Part shown: one piece after another, positions 20,301-26,963 of the stretch
How the letters are laid out: every line of letters starts with the position of its first letter
How positions within the stretch are numbered: the first letter of the stretch is position 1
NCBI RefSeq assembly: GCF_039548895.1
Contig: NZ_JBCLVG010000003.1
Length of the DNA stretch: 64,000 nt
DNA from: Orlajensenia stereocauli
GTDB lineage: Bacteria; Actinomycetota; Actinomycetes; Actinomycetales; Microbacteriaceae
Direction: 5' to 3' (one strand)
Position numbers and translations under genes: made by a program
The notes under the pieces: generated by a model
Seen by the model: only the letters and a program-made list of their open reading frames with translations
Told to the model about the DNA's origin: nothing
The model's database searches: none

Positions 20301-20308
20301 TCCGGCAT
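14378..20308 (-). CDS. Giant cell-surface GH92 alpha-mannosidase
   Basis: The 1976-residue protein has a signal peptide (helix near 30-50, ASPASAA), an F5/8 type C sugar-binding domain (about 108-240), a GH92 catalytic core (about 430-1160: HFVDTRRGTN, FWDTYRTTWPAYSMLYPEL, GYAGDEDNGEMSAWYIF), a second F5/8C-like domain (about 1190-1330), PKD-like modules with VDWGDGS and VQWGDGT, two IPT-like repeats, then LSSTG, a membrane helix and RRRR. GH92 enzymes are calcium-dependent exo-alpha-mannosidases that act on N-glycans and yeast mannan. The tail is a sortase-type anchor with a noncanonical LSSTG. The start has AAAGG 7 nt upstream. LacI operators lie between it and the divergent regulator. Confidence 0.92.
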   Translation of the reverse strand: MPERTTRSLTAAISTPSTPRRPMPALLRRITAPLLAGALVAAAIPLAVASPASAATVAAPAAAADDWSTSFEPGEATAPFANRVELGIGEGGEDGAPLQQNVHGTSGGSVLPNVTTVTASGENAPGEAAVWAADGDPNTKWLVFSATGWLQYRLSAAASAVTYSLTSGGDAPERDPKNWVLKGSNDGTTWTTLDTQTDQTWADADRKVKKSFTVATPAAYSYYRLDGIVNHSGGLIQLADWDLVTAVDPNAPAAPITTTIGTGPSAGYNMKARVGWTGTHSLRFGGEHSGDGAASVTNRLFDVDIPVGERTRLSYMIFPDLTANDLQYPSTYSAVNLRFSDGTELSDLAPTDVYGIDATALGQGAGKVLYPNQWNQVEIDLGPVATGKTITAVQFSYDNPGGADASAFGGYVDDIAIVAEPATIDGSSLTHFVDTRRGTNSSSAFSRGSNEAITSMPNGFNFLVPVTNASATSREYSWQQDNTDANRTRFEGLGISHEPSPWMGDRNLFSVMPVAGAGAPNGNWHTRAATFGHDNETAQPDYYGVELDNGVTAEMTPTDHAALMKFTFTGAANSVVLDAPNNDGSFTIAADGTVTGWIENGAAGGTGRTRMFVSGRFDSTPTATGTASGGRALTKYASFDTSGDKTVELRFATSLLSLDQASKNLALEVGGDGFDGIRESARSAWNDRLGVIAVEGASETELRTLYSNLYRLNLYPNSQFENTGTADAPTYKYASPVSAQVGASTATETGAKVVDGKMYVNNGFWDTYRTTWPAYSMLYPELAGELVDGFTQQYRDGGWIARWSSPGYANIMTGTSSDVAFADAYLRGVELPDALATYDAAVKNATTPSSNDSVGRKSLATSTFLGFTPASQGESVSWGTEGYINDFGIGNMAAALADDPNTPADRVEQLREDSEYYLDRATGYVNLFDPAIDFFQARNADGSFATPADQYNPKSWWGPYTETNGWNFAFHAPQDPQGLANLYGGDQGLEDKLDEFFATPETSTGSIHEEVEARDGRYGQWGVSNQVSHHIPFMYNEAGAPAKAQAIVREALKRSYAGGAIGQGYAGDEDNGEMSAWYIFNALGFYPMQTGSTQLVLGSPLFTKATVNLAGGKQLVINAPENSTENVYVQSLRVNGEEHSSTSIDSRILSDGATLDFTMGSEPSAWGTGVDDGLPSLTTGDDVAKPLVDATDPSLATVTSRGGENASALVDNTSRTQVTFADATPAVTVAYKGAKQKPTFYTITAGATTDADPSAWTLEGSNDGSTWTEVDSRTDRDFANRSQTVPFKIAHPAAFQQFRLSVTGGDAAISLAEFELLTDGSGAEANTLTFSPSDGLTATSSIASDFALGILSGGVAEGYAASVDWGDGSDAEAATIGEAQLGNNPVSANHVYAEPGVYQARVTATDGVSSFAGTVPITVDYVEPGGLRAAFDSVCIADEGVGGNCDAKGISYPRQGLADGGLTAGVEHDVPGTDLTFTMPVVPVGAPDNATGAGQTIALDLGDAATKLSFIGAATEKNQDTTVTVNFTDGTTATTPLQFSDWTKGGNANATAPFGNIEVVKSAYRLVGASPSNTASYFFSTVPYEIPEGLTVESITMPVQPGEPGVTGRVHVFAIASNGAQPDLDFEATVGDDITGTAGEALDATLASITQADAAADAPIVRVQWGDGTVTENAEVAASDDGLTVTGGHTYAAAGSYTVSVTVANGARTTHLTLAAEIASAPVYATTVKADPADEVLAGTDIAVTGDGFKAGESVTVELKTATPVKATVEAGSDGTIATTVTVPTDAAPGVYALVATGADSRMPATATVNVVPEETTPVYTPQVHSDATSGRPGDDVTVTGEGFAPGEKITVEMRSDPVVVGTAVATAQGAFSLTFEVPEIPVGDHEVVVTGETSDVPVSFAFEVLAPQVPGDGSTGADGPKNPSVVAQGSLSSTGVNGTLLATAGWVAGLLVLLGAVLLFVRRRRAAGNSGETEV

Positions 20309-20389
20309 GCGGGGCCTTTCGACACTGAAATGGCTGGGATCGGATGCACGAGGGGCATCCCTGCGAAAACCTAGCGAGGAATCATCGGG

Positions 20390-20407
20390 TATGTCAACGT
20401 TGTCCTA
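20390..20407. promoter_or_regulatory. LacI-type operator O1
   Basis: TATGTCAACGTTGTCCTA is an imperfect 18-bp palindrome (14 of 18 symmetric) with the central CG typical of LacI-family sites. It is 82 nt upstream of the GH92 start. Confidence 0.65.
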
Positions 20408-20489
20408 TTGATTCGGGGGACAGAAAAGGCCCTTCTGCTCGATCTCAGGTCACTTATGGCCTACGGATGCGCGGGATTGAGCGATTTCG

Positions 20490-20507
20490 TATGACAGCGC
20501 TGTCCTA
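20490..20507. promoter_or_regulatory. LacI-type operator O2
   Basis: TATGACAGCGCTGTCCTA is symmetric at 16 of 18 positions and shares TATG-N-CA-N-CG-N-TGTCCTA with O1. It sits exactly 100 bp from O1 and 18 bp before the lacI -10 box, so it should give autoregulation and permit DNA looping. Confidence 0.7.
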
Positions 20508-20524
20508 CGGCGCGTCGCGCCCGC

Positions 20525-20530
20525 TATCCT
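20525..20530 (+). promoter_or_regulatory. -10 box of the lacI-type gene (leaderless start)
   Basis: TATCCT ends 6 nt before the ATG at 20537. Confidence 0.6.
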
Positions 20531-20536
20531 GACGGG

Positions 20537-21589
20537 ATGACGTCGACACCCCATCGCGCTCGCGCGACCATGAGCGACGTCGCCGCTGCGTCCGGCGTGA
20601 GCCTGAAGACGGTGTCGCGAGTGGTGAACGGCGTCGGCTACGTGAGCGCCGAGACCCTCGAGACCGTCCAGGCCGCGATCGAGCAGCTCGGCTTCCGCCG
20701 CAACGAGTTCGCGCGTCAGCTGCGTCAGGGCACAACGGCCACCATCGGGCTCGTGCTCGAAGACGTGGCCGACCCGTTCTACTCGGTGCTCACCCGCGCC
20801 GTCGAAGACGTCGCGCTCGCGCAGGACTACCTGCTGCTCTCGGCCTCATCGGCCGAGGACGCCGCACGCTCGCGGCGCATCATCGAGTCCTTCTCGTCTC
20901 GCGGGGCGGACGGGCTCATCATCGCCCCGGCCCGCGGCACCGACCCGGCGTTCCTGCAGGCCGAGCTCGATGCCGGCTGCTCGATGGTCTTCGTAGACAG
21001 GCCGGTTCCCGGCATCCGTGCCGACACCGTACTCGCCGACAATCGACGAGGCGCCGCGAGCGGAGCGGCTCACCTCATCGGCCACGGTCACCGCCGCATC
21101 GCCTTCTTCGGGGACGCGGCATCGGTGTACACGGCGACGGAACGTCTCGCCGGTTATCGCGATGCCCTGACCGCTGCCGGCATCGACCACGACGACCAGC
21201 TCGTCGTGATGGCGGTTCCGCACGCCGAGGGCAATGCCGCGGTGATCGACTCCGTACTCGACCAGGACGACCCGCCCACGGCGATCTTCGCGGGGAACAA
21301 CCGCTGGAGCGTGCTGCTGCTGAGGCACCTCAAGGCGCGGGGCACTCGGCCGCTCCCGGCGTTCCTCGGCTTCGACGACTTCGAGCTCGGCGACGTGCTC
21401 GACCCCGGCATCACCGTGATCGCGCAGGATCCAGCGGCGATGGGCCAGCTCGCAGCAGAGTTGCTGCTGCGCAGGGTCTCGGGCGACGACCGCCCCACCC
21501 AGCACATCCAGCTCGAGACGCGGCTGATCGCGCGCGGCTCGGGGGAGATCGCCGGGCCGTTCACTGCGAGGCCGTCCAGCGCGAGCTGA
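20537..21589 (+). CDS. LacI-family transcriptional repressor
   Basis: The 350-residue protein begins with a LacI helix-turn-helix (MSDVAAASGVSLKTVSRVVN, residues 12-31) and hinge, followed by a periplasmic-binding-like effector domain (TIGLVLEDVADPFYSVL ... FLGFDDFELGDVLDPG). It is divergent from the GH92 mannosidase over 228 bp that hold two matching operators, so it very likely represses that gene until mannose or a mannoside appears. The effector is inferred from context only. Confidence 0.92.
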   Translation: MTSTPHRARATMSDVAAASGVSLKTVSRVVNGVGYVSAETLETVQAAIEQLGFRRNEFARQLRQGTTATIGLVLEDVADPFYSVLTRAVEDVALAQDYLLLSASSAEDAARSRRIIESFSSRGADGLIIAPARGTDPAFLQAELDAGCSMVFVDRPVPGIRADTVLADNRRGAASGAAHLIGHGHRRIAFFGDAASVYTATERLAGYRDALTAAGIDHDDQLVVMAVPHAEGNAAVIDSVLDQDDPPTAIFAGNNRWSVLLLRHLKARGTRPLPAFLGFDDFELGDVLDPGITVIAQDPAAMGQLAAELLLRRVSGDDRPTQHIQLETRLIARGSGEIAGPFTARPSSAS

Positions 21590-21629
21590 GGTCTTCGCAC
21601 CCTTGCCTGTGTCGGCGGGTGGTGGTCTG

Positions 21630-22415
21630 ATGGTGGGCATGCAGCACGCAACGTCAGCGGATGGCACACCGATCGCCTTCAACACCGTCGGGGAGGGGCC
21701 GCCTGTCGTCATCGTCGGCGGCGCGTTCTCCACGGCGGAGGCTGGCGGTCCGCTTGCTGCGGCGCTTGCCGATGCCGGGTATCGAGGCGTCACCGTCGAT
21801 CGACGGGCGCGCGGTGAGAGCGGCGACACGACGCCGTACGCGCCGGAGCGCGAGGCCGAGGATCTCGCGGCCGTGATCGAGGCCGTCGGCGGGGAGGCAT
21901 CCGTTCTCGGCCATTCGTCCGGTGCAGTGCTGGCGTTGTTCGCAGCCGGCCAGGGCGTTCCGATCAGCCACCTGTTCCTGTCGGAGCCGCCGTTCCACTT
22001 CGGTGAGGGCGAGCCGGCCGACGACCTGCCCGAACGGCTGCAGACCCTCGTCATCGATGGTCACCCCGACGAGGCCGTCACCCTGTTCCAGCGCGAGGGC
22101 GTCGGATTGCCCGAGGCGATGGTCGAGCAGATCAAGGCGAGTCCGATGTTCGCGACGCTCGTACCGCTGGCCCAGTCGACCGTCTACGACGCCCTGTTGA
22201 CCCAGGCCGTCTCGACGCCGACGGATGCCATGACTTCAGTGAGCCAGCCCGTCACGATCTTCCGGGGAGAGCCGACCTTCCCGATGCTCGTGCGGGCGGC
22301 CGACCTGTTGGCCGAGGCGATTCCGGGCGCCGAGCTCGTGATCGTGCCGGAGTCGCACGACCACAGCGTGGATCCGGCAGGGACGGTGCGGGAGATCGGG
22401 AAGCGGCTGGGGTAG
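21630..22415 (+). CDS. Alpha/beta-fold hydrolase
   Basis: The roughly 261-residue protein has the nucleophile elbow VLGHSSGAVLALF near residue 93, an early strand VVIVGGAF, and a C-terminal catalytic histidine candidate in ESHDHSVDP. The family includes esterases and lipases of small substrates; the substrate is not predictable. The ATG at 21630 has GGTGG upstream, with ATG 21639 and TTG 21603 as alternatives. It lies 40 nt after the lacI stop and may be read through from it, but is probably unrelated to mannan use. Confidence 0.82.
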   Translation: MVGMQHATSADGTPIAFNTVGEGPPVVIVGGAFSTAEAGGPLAAALADAGYRGVTVDRRARGESGDTTPYAPEREAEDLAAVIEAVGGEASVLGHSSGAVLALFAAGQGVPISHLFLSEPPFHFGEGEPADDLPERLQTLVIDGHPDEAVTLFQREGVGLPEAMVEQIKASPMFATLVPLAQSTVYDALLTQAVSTPTDAMTSVSQPVTIFRGEPTFPMLVRAADLLAEAIPGAELVIVPESHDHSVDPAGTVREIGKRLG

Positions 22416-22455
22416 GGCTGAGCGCGCTGCTCGCCCGCCTACCCGTCAGGTGCGC

Positions 22456-22530
22456 GAGCGCCACGCGCCATTTCGCGGGGTAGCGCGCCACCCTATGAGG
22501 CGCACGCGCCCACGAAATGGCGTGGCGCTC
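22456..22530. repeat. Long inverted repeat, possible terminator
   Basis: GAGCGCCACGCGCCATTTCG at 22456-22475 and CGAAATGGCGTGGCGCTC at 22513-22530 are inverted copies that differ by a 2-nt insertion. The inner parts also pair weakly. It lies between two convergent genes (22415 and 22586), a position that suits a bidirectional terminator. Neither arm belongs to the REP family. Confidence 0.6.
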
Positions 22531-22585
22531 CATACCGATGCCCCGCGCAGGTGCCCTGTCTTCCGCAGGGCTGCCGCCTGGGGCC

Positions 22586-22930
22586 TCAGCCGGAGCTGCG
22601 GCTGAGGCGAGCCAGCGCCAACCCGAGTGCTGAGACCAGGGGAATCGCGACGGCGATCAGTGCGATCGGGTTCGGGCGGAACGTCGGCCCGTCAGGTCCG
22701 CCGACGTAGGCGCCGATCGGCAGCGCGTAGCCGCCTCCGCCACCTCCGCTCCCTTCGCCCCTTTTGTCGGCATCCGGCAGGTCGCCAGACCCCTCGCCGC
22801 CGCCGAAGCCGAACACGACGACGGCGACGGGGAGGATCTCGTGGCCGTCGAGCGTGGTCTTGTCGCCGTACGCCAATTTCGCACCCCAGCCGGGCACGGA
22901 TTCAGCCAGTCTCTCGATGAGGTTGCTCAT
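22586..22930 (-). CDS. GerW/YtfJ-like protein
   Basis: The 114-residue protein has the YtfJ/GerW signature: AKLAYGDKTTLDGHEILPVA then VVVFGFGGGEGSG, a glycine-rich patch near 60-70 and a C-terminal membrane helix (PIALIAVAIPLVSALGLAL). The family is named for a Bacillus spore protein but is widespread in non-sporulating actinobacteria, where its role is unknown. The start at 22930 is supported by a -10 box 6 nt upstream. Confidence 0.78.
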   Translation of the reverse strand: MSNLIERLAESVPGWGAKLAYGDKTTLDGHEILPVAVVVFGFGGGEGSGDLPDADKRGEGSGGGGGGYALPIGAYVGGPDGPTFRPNPIALIAVAIPLVSALGLALARLSRSSG

Positions 22931-22936
22931 GGCACG

Positions 22937-22942
22937 ACGGTA
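22937..22942 (-). promoter_or_regulatory. -10 box of the gerW-like gene (leaderless start)
   Basis: TACCGT on the minus strand ends 6 nt before the ATG at 22930. Confidence 0.55.
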
Positions 22943-23050
22943 CGCGCGTTCGTACTCGACCGGTAGATGCAGGGTGCGGGGGCGAAATGATCTGACACGG
23001 GTGCATCGGCTCGATCCGCCGAGGTCGTGCCCGGCCGAGCCCCGCCCAGC

Positions 23051-23147
23051 GCGCTTCGGCCGCGGACACACTTCGAACGCGAACTTCGTTCGGTTCTCAG
23101 CGCGAGTCGTCCGGGCCTCAGCGAGCGGGGCTGCCCTCAGCGAGCGG
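23051..23147. repeat. Compound REP-like element, copy 4
   Basis: GCGCTTCGGCCGCGGACACA opens a unit interrupted by CTTCGAACGCGAACTTCGTT, then GTCCGGGCCTCAGCGAGCGG and a second CCTCAGCGAGCGG follow. It ends exactly at the GH53 stop codon (23148). Confidence 0.7.
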
Positions 23148-25376
23148 CTAGATCCGCTTGAGCTTCAGCAGGGCGGCAGTCACCAGGAGCGAGCTCTTGA
23201 TGACGTCGGTCTTCGTCGCCTTCGGGGACGTCATCACGACGGTTCCGATCGCGATCGCCTCGTTGAGGTTGGCGATGGAGGCCGGCGTGAACTTCGCGGG
23301 CTTCACTGCGGCGGCCACGGCGAGCAGTGCCTTGATCGGGCGCTTGTCGACCGTGCTCGCCGGCTCCACCTTCACGAGGCGCACGTCGTCGAGGACTCCC
23401 CACGCTCCGGCCGAGAGCGAGAAGTTCGCGGCGATGGTGACTGCACCATCGGTACCGACGACGACTGCCGGCAGCGTCGCGGTGTGCAACTCGTTCCACG
23501 CCGTGAACTCGAGCGGAGCGCTCCACGTGCCCGCTGACGTCGCCGCCGAGAGCGTTCGCACATCCGTCGCCGGAGAGTTCGTCCCCTGCGTCGTCGCCTG
23601 CAGCGTGTAGGTGCCGGCCGGAACGCCCGTGAGCTTCTGCGTCGCCGAGGTCGTGTAGGCGGTGCCGTTCCAGAAGGTGACGGCGAAGTCACCCTCGGAG
23701 CCGTCTGCCGTCTGGGTGCGGGCGGCCGGGCCGGTGAAGGTCCAGGCGCTCGTGTCGGCGTCCTCGAAGCCGTGGTTCTTCACGAAGTTCTTCGCGAGCA
23801 CGGTGACGGATGCGGTGACGCCGATGCCCGTCGAGGTCGTGCCCGGGATCGCGTACGTGCCGGGACCACGGATGTAGCTCGCGGCCTTGCTCCAGGCGAC
23901 TGTCGGGTGTTCGGTGGTGCTGTCGTTGTAGGTGACGGTGATCGTTGCGGGGAGTACGAGAGGGGCGCCATCCGTCACCGAGATCGCGACCTTCTCGACG
24001 GACACGATCTCGCGCGGGGCTGCGGCTCCGGTGCGCACGTACTCGAAGGTGCGGAGAGACTCGAGCGCGGTGCCATCGAAGGCGAAGAGCGCCTGGTTGT
24101 CCCACGAGGATCCGCCGTGGAAGTCGCCTACGTTCACGGGGTCGTAGCCCTTGGCGAAGCTCGTGGCCCAGCCGGATCCGTCACGCTCCCAGAGCACCTT
24201 GTTGGCGTCGAGCGCGCTCGGCGGGCCGACCGGAATCCACGCGGGCTCCCAGTAGAAGACGCCGATGCCGGCGCTGCCGACGGCGGCCACGGCCGCGATG
24301 ACGTCGCGGAGTTGGGTGGCCTGGCCCTGAACGCTGGCCGGGTAGGCGTCGGTGATGGTGCCCGCTCCGATGGAGTTGCCGAATCCGTCACCGTCGTCGA
24401 GGGTGTGCGCCCACGAGGTCTCGGCCACCATCACCTTCTTGCCGTAGGTGGTGGCGATCTGGCTGAGCACGGCCGTGAGGTTCGCCGGGGTACCGTGCCA
24501 GTAGGCGTAGTAGGAGCTGGCGAAGACGTCGTAGTCGACCCCGAACTGCTTCAGGCCGGCAGCGTAGGTGGCGTAGCGTCCAGCGGTCTCGGGGTTGGTG
24601 AAGTGCACGGCGACGAGGGCGTCGGGAAGTGTCTCCCGGGTCGCGGTCGCGCCTGCTTGGAGGAGAGCCGCGAACTGCTGGTCGATGGCCGTGCCCGCGC
24701 GGGTGTAGCCGGCGATGGCGTTGTTCGTCTCGTTGCCGATCTGCACCATGCTGACGTCGACGTCCGCTGCCTTGAAGGCCTCGAGTGCGTCGGCGGTGAA
24801 GTCGTGGAGGGCTGTTACCGTGTCGGCCGGGCTCAGGCCCTGCCAGGCCTTCGGAGCCAGCTGGCGTCCGGGGTCGGCCCAGAAGTCGGAGTAGTGGAAG
24901 TCGACGAGCACGCTCATGCCGGCGGCCGTGGCGCGCTCGCCGATCTCGACGGCACGGGGAACGTCGACGGTTCCGCCGCCGTAGCCGTTGCCGTCGGCGT
25001 CGTACGGATCGTTCCAGACACGCACGCGCACGGTGTTGACGCCACTGTCGTGGAGGGTCTCGAGGATGTCCTGCGGGTTGCCGTCGGCGTCGCGATAGAC
25101 GACGCCGCTGGCTTCTTCGGAGAGGACGCTCGACACGTCGACGCCGTTGACGAAGTCGGGGGAGAGGTTCTCCACCTTGTTCACGAAGATGCCGGCTTCG
25201 ACGGGGCCGTCGGCGTTCGCCGTGTCTGGCGCGTCTGCGGCGGATGCTGCGGTGGCTGCTCCGGCCGGGATCGCGATGGCTGCGGCCAGTGTGGCGGCCA
25301 GCGCGCCGAGCGCGAAGCGCCCGCTCGTGCGCCGTCGGCTCCGGCTGCTTCGTGTCCTCACGTTCGACGTTCTCAC
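23148..25376 (-). CDS. Secreted GH53 endo-beta-1,4-galactanase
   Basis: The 742-residue protein has a signal peptide (FALGALAATLAAAIAIPAGA), a GH53 domain at about 78-380 (GVDVSSVLSEEASG, DFHYSDFWADPG, the acid/base glutamate in VQIGNETNN near 214, the nucleophile in MVAETSWAH near 319, FYWEPAWIP), a Big_4-like beta domain (about 455-530), a carbohydrate-binding-like domain (about 535-665) and a FIVAR-like C-terminus. GH53 enzymes cut beta-1,4-galactan side chains of pectin. I chose the GTG at 25376 because GAGAGGA lies 11 nt upstream. The track-length extension upstream to 25940 is not plausible coding sequence. Confidence 0.9.
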   Translation of the reverse strand: MRTSNVRTRSSRSRRRTSGRFALGALAATLAAAIAIPAGAATAASAADAPDTANADGPVEAGIFVNKVENLSPDFVNGVDVSSVLSEEASGVVYRDADGNPQDILETLHDSGVNTVRVRVWNDPYDADGNGYGGGTVDVPRAVEIGERATAAGMSVLVDFHYSDFWADPGRQLAPKAWQGLSPADTVTALHDFTADALEAFKAADVDVSMVQIGNETNNAIAGYTRAGTAIDQQFAALLQAGATATRETLPDALVAVHFTNPETAGRYATYAAGLKQFGVDYDVFASSYYAYWHGTPANLTAVLSQIATTYGKKVMVAETSWAHTLDDGDGFGNSIGAGTITDAYPASVQGQATQLRDVIAAVAAVGSAGIGVFYWEPAWIPVGPPSALDANKVLWERDGSGWATSFAKGYDPVNVGDFHGGSSWDNQALFAFDGTALESLRTFEYVRTGAAAPREIVSVEKVAISVTDGAPLVLPATITVTYNDSTTEHPTVAWSKAASYIRGPGTYAIPGTTSTGIGVTASVTVLAKNFVKNHGFEDADTSAWTFTGPAARTQTADGSEGDFAVTFWNGTAYTTSATQKLTGVPAGTYTLQATTQGTNSPATDVRTLSAATSAGTWSAPLEFTAWNELHTATLPAVVVGTDGAVTIAANFSLSAGAWGVLDDVRLVKVEPASTVDKRPIKALLAVAAAVKPAKFTPASIANLNEAIAIGTVVMTSPKATKTDVIKSSLLVTAALLKLKRI

Positions 25377-25520
25377 GTTCGACGTTCCTCTCGAGTCGTA
25401 CAGCCCGAGCGGGACGCCTCCTGGACGGAGGCGGTGGATCCGCGGCGCTGCGGGGGTGCATCCGTTCGCCCGGTCATGCGACGAGCGGATGCGGTTGGCT
25501 GATGGAAGTGCACGAGTGAC

Positions 25521-25534
25521 TGTGTGCGCTCCCA
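25521..25534. promoter_or_regulatory. Candidate LacI/CebR-type operator of the galactanase
   Basis: TGTGTGCGCTCCCA matches one complete half and part of the other of the actinobacterial LacI-type site TGGGAGCGCTCCCA. It lies just downstream of a possible minus-strand -10 (25535-25540), where a repressor would block transcription. Confidence 0.4.
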
Positions 25535-25606
25535 GTTCTATCACACGGATTGTGCTGTGAACAGGGGTGTACTGAGGAGTGCGTTGCGAAACTTGGCAGG
25601 GTTTCC

Positions 25607-25620
25607 TCGGAGCGCTCACA
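25607..25620. promoter_or_regulatory. Second candidate LacI/CebR-type operator
   Basis: TCGGAGCGCTCACA contains the palindromic core GAGCGCTC of the same site type, 86 bp from the first. No regulator gene of this type is adjacent, so the binding protein would be encoded elsewhere. Confidence 0.35.
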
Positions 25621-25732
25621 GCGACGGGCGCCTGGTGGGACTGGGGCTGGCGAAGCAGCGGTGCGAAGCGCCAGCGCGGGACGGGGGTGACCGAGAGCTC
25701 CGAACTGTGGGCCGAAATCCAGCCATCGCTCG

Positions 25733-25738
25733 TAGGCT
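25733..25738 (+). promoter_or_regulatory. -10 box of the TIGR02611-like gene (leaderless start)
   Basis: TAGGCT ends 6 nt before the ATG at 25745, favouring it over the GTG at 25739. Confidence 0.6.
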
Positions 25739-25744
25739 GTGCCC

Positions 25745-26173
25745 ATGAGTCACACCTTCCAGCAGGAGCCGCAGGGCGCCGAGCCGACGCGGCCGACCAC
25801 GACCCGCCGCGTGGGCGCAGCCCTTGGTCGGGCCACGCGCAGCGCTGCGCACGGAACCCGAGAGACGATCCGCCGCAATCCGACGGTCGACAAGGCCTAT
25901 CGCGCCGGCGTGGGTGTCGTCGGCGGAGGCACTCTCGCACTCGGTATCGTGATGATCCCGCTTCCCGGTCCGGGCGCGCTCGTCGTTCTCGGCGGGCTGG
26001 GCATCCTGTCGACGGAGTTCGACGGAGCCAAGGCGGTCAGCTCGAAGGCGAACGAGGTCGTGAAGAAGGGCGTCGACGTGGCCAGGCACGCGCGCGATCG
26101 ACGGCGGGCGGCGAAGGATGCCTCTGCCGGGCGCACTCCCGAACCCGAGGTGTGGGTGCAGCAGAAGAGCTGA
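25745..26173 (+). CDS. TIGR02611-like small membrane protein
   Basis: The 142-residue protein has a hydrophobic hairpin near residues 56-90 (VVGGGTLALGIVMIPLPGPG then ALVVLGGLGILSTEF) with the PLPGPG turn typical of the actinobacterial PGPGW/TIGR02611 family, followed by a basic helical tail. The function of the family is unknown; the topology suggests two helices in the membrane with both ends cytoplasmic. Confidence 0.78.
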   Translation: MSHTFQQEPQGAEPTRPTTTRRVGAALGRATRSAAHGTRETIRRNPTVDKAYRAGVGVVGGGTLALGIVMIPLPGPGALVVLGGLGILSTEFDGAKAVSSKANEVVKKGVDVARHARDRRRAAKDASAGRTPEPEVWVQQKS

Positions 26174-26245
26174 CGCCTGATCGGCTGTCGTCTGGACGCC
26201 CGCCCGACCTTTCGCCCGCTCGAGTCGAGTGCCACTATGAGGACT

Positions 26246-26740
26246 ATGGAAGACAGTCTGTGGGTTCTCAAAGACGACGAGCTCGACCTCATCCGTGAAC
26301 TCGAGCCCGAGCGGCTCGCCGAGCTCGACGAGGACGGCCTGCTCGCCCTCCACAAACGAGTGCGGCGGGCGCGCAACAAGCATGTGAAGCGCTATCGGCG
26401 CGATGCCGCGAGCAGGGTCGAGGAGGCCGGGGGGCGAGGGGCGGCGGCACCGACATCGGACAAGGCGCGGCTTCGGGCATCCGTCTTCGAGGAGGCGCTC
26501 GCGCGGATCAGCGCCGAGCTGGCACGCGTCGCCCACGAGGAGGCGGAGACCCTCAAGGACGAGCGGCTGGCACGGGCACGCGAGGGCCGATGGGCCGGAC
26601 CGCAGAGCCAGACCTCGCACACCGGCGGCGTCGGGTCGGAGGGCCGAGCGCGCGAGCATCAGAAGACGAGCGGCGGTGTGAAGCGCGATGCGTCGAGCGC
26701 AGCCCAGGGTGCCAAGCGGCAGGCGAAGCGCGACTCCTGA
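26246..26740 (+). CDS. Conserved hypothetical charged helical protein
   Basis: The roughly 164-residue protein begins MEDSLWVLKDDELDLIRELE and continues with charged amphipathic helices (LARVAHEEAETLKDERLARA) and a low-complexity Gly/Ser/Lys tail. It has no signal peptide or membrane segment. Comparable short proteins of unknown function occur in related actinobacteria, but I cannot name the family. AGG precedes the ATG at 26246; an ATG at 26237 is possible. The gene lies 72 nt after the TIGR02611-like gene on the same strand. Confidence 0.65.
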   Translation: MEDSLWVLKDDELDLIRELEPERLAELDEDGLLALHKRVRRARNKHVKRYRRDAASRVEEAGGRGAAAPTSDKARLRASVFEEALARISAELARVAHEEAETLKDERLARAREGRWAGPQSQTSHTGGVGSEGRAREHQKTSGGVKRDASSAAQGAKRQAKRDS

Positions 26741-26963
26741 GGTGCGGCGGCCAGTGCTACTGCCGATGTTGCACCGATTGTTGCTGCAGCACCGGTTGCT
26801 GCTGTTCTGAGGTGGCGCCGAGCACCTGGCAGCGGTCGAGGTGGTGGTGCGCCCGAGTGAGGTTGGTGATCGTACCTTTGTTCCCCACAATGGGCGGTAT
26901 CGGGTTATCCACGTTCGAAGAAGAAGTCGAGGGAATGTCAGTGGGTCGCGCCAGAATGGTGTC

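Larger units (their letters stand above)
25377..25744. other. 368-bp divergent intergenic region
   Basis: This region between the galactanase and the PGPGW-protein gene holds the galactanase control region. On the minus strand TAGAAC (25535-25540) could be a -10 box with TTCACA (25556-25561) as a poor -35 at a short 15-bp spacing. The candidate LacI sites are listed separately. The rest has no repeat or ORF that I can support. Confidence 0.4.

Noticed and set aside
25541..25560. CRP-like site TCACA-N10-TGTGA upstream of the galactanase
   Set aside because: The half-sites are in the wrong order for a Crp site (TGTGA-N6-TCACA) and the spacing is wrong.
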